A stretch of 64,000 bases of DNA from Enterococcus diestrammenae (GTDB taxonomy: Bacteria > Bacillota > Bacilli > Lactobacillales > Enterococcaceae): positions 248,001 through 312,000 of the forward strand of contig NZ_MAEI01000002.1 in NCBI RefSeq assembly GCF_009933255.1, given 5' to 3'. The notes below the pieces were generated by a model, which saw nothing but the letters and a program-made list of their open reading frames with translations, did not search any database and had not been told where the DNA came from. This document shows, piece by piece, positions 63,631 to 64,000 of this stretch. The first letter of the stretch is position 1. Each line of letters starts with the position of its first letter. The position numbers and the translations under genes were made by a program.

Positions 63631-63662
63631 AAAAACCGGACTGGCAACAGTTCGGTTTTTTT
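63631..63662 (+). terminator. Intrinsic terminator after pbuX
   Basis: AAAAACCGGACTG (63631-63643) pairs with CAGTTCGGTTTTT (63648-63660) across GCAA, followed by T's. Confidence 0.93.
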
Positions 63663-63680
63663 GGAAACAGGAGGAAAGTG

Positions 63681-64000
63681 ATGGTTACCATGCGTTATGC
63701 AACAAGAGCGGATTGGGGATTTTGGTCACAATTGGTTCGCCATCTTAAAAAAAAGTTTTTCTAGAAAAGTGCCGCCAACAAACGGCTTTTGTTCTTTGGG
63801 CTGATGGAATTGATGTGGGAGTGTTGCGCTACAACTTGTTTTGGGATCAGACGCCTTTTTTAAACTTGATTTATCTTGCTGAGAGGTATCGTAGTGTTGG
63901 TTTGGGTCGGCAAGCGTTGGCCTCTTGGGAAGAGAAAATGATCGAATTGGGTCACCAGTCGGTTATGACTTCCACCCAAGCGGATGAAATGGCTCAACAT
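63681..64000 (+). pseudogene. GNAT-family acetyltransferase, frameshifted at an A8 run and cut by the window end
   Basis: ATG 63681 follows AGGAGG and opens MVTMRYATRADWGFWSQLVR, but the frame stops at TAG 63762-63764, 28 codons in. The other frame continues from the run of eight A's (63747-63754) to the window end: VFLEKCRQQTAFVLW, GVLRYNLFWDQTPFLNLIYL, RSVGLGRQALA (acetyl-CoA loop) and STQADEMAQH. Nine A's would restore one continuous GNAT frame. It may be a real mutation, a base-count error, or expression by slippage on the A run. Confidence 0.8.

Overview
The window comes from a low-GC Gram-positive bacterium of the Lactobacillales, most probably Enterococcus or a close relative. The evidence is the gene order rnhB-dprA-topA-trmFO-xerC-hslVU-codY, a plsY/parE-parC block, pyruvate formate-lyase with its activase, an xpt-pbuX pair behind a guanine riboswitch, a tRNA-Leu with anticodon AAG, strong AGGAGG ribosome binding sites and frequent TTG starts. 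No transposase, integrase, phage gene or CRISPR array is visible. Species assignment is an inference.

Layout. 1-12,000 is conserved housekeeping: end of an S41 protease gene, signal peptidase, ribosome assembly GTPase, RNase HII, DprA, topoisomerase I, TrmFO, XerC, HslVU and CodY, followed by a structured, terminated RNA region. 12,100-26,100 has a LacX-like epimerase, plsY divergent from parE-parC, pflB-pflA, Mn-dependent pyrophosphatase and several poorly known genes. 26,700-36,900 is a full glycogen operon (glgB, glgC, glgD, glgA, glgP and an intracellular amylopullulanase-type glycosidase). 37,000-43,600 holds small conserved proteins, tRNA-Leu, an alanine-type aminotransferase, an Rgg-like regulator, nagA and a lipoprotein. 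43,600-50,600 is the most accessory-looking part: a 750-bp gene-free region with a terminated structured RNA, a G-quadruplex motif and a repeat copy; a two-gene ABC exporter; an orphan oadG-oadB sodium-pump pair; and a long palindromic repeat. 50,600-64,000 carries a 6-phospho-beta-glycosidase, tmcAL, a YebC/YeeN protein, two divergent aromatic-acid-exporter-like membrane proteins, an oxidoreductase, a cell-wall cluster (VanY-like carboxypeptidase plus GH73 hydrolase), a probably SOS-controlled pair of small unknown genes, xpt-pbuX and a frameshifted GNAT gene.

How the genes work together. GlgC and GlgD make ADP-glucose, GlgA and GlgB build branched glycogen, GlgP and the GH13 enzyme degrade it. 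PflB needs the glycyl radical installed by PflA. Xpt and PbuX salvage xanthine under guanine control. VanY-like and GH73 enzymes trim peptidoglycan stems and glycan strands.

The least explained signals are a repeat family with the core GAAAAAGGTGARATTTRGC (three copies, two as arms of one large inverted repeat, plus a related short hairpin copy that lacks the core), several structured untranslated regions (after codY, upstream of nagA, between the lipoprotein and the ABC exporter), a hairpin placed between the Shine-Dalgarno and the start codon of glgC, and a LexA-like box inside the promoter of two unknown small genes. Several genes too short for ordinary ORF calling were found by reading: a DUF2187-like protein (40137-40316), OadG (48644-48781) and a 32-codon ORF before it. 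All function calls rest on reading motifs; no database search was run.
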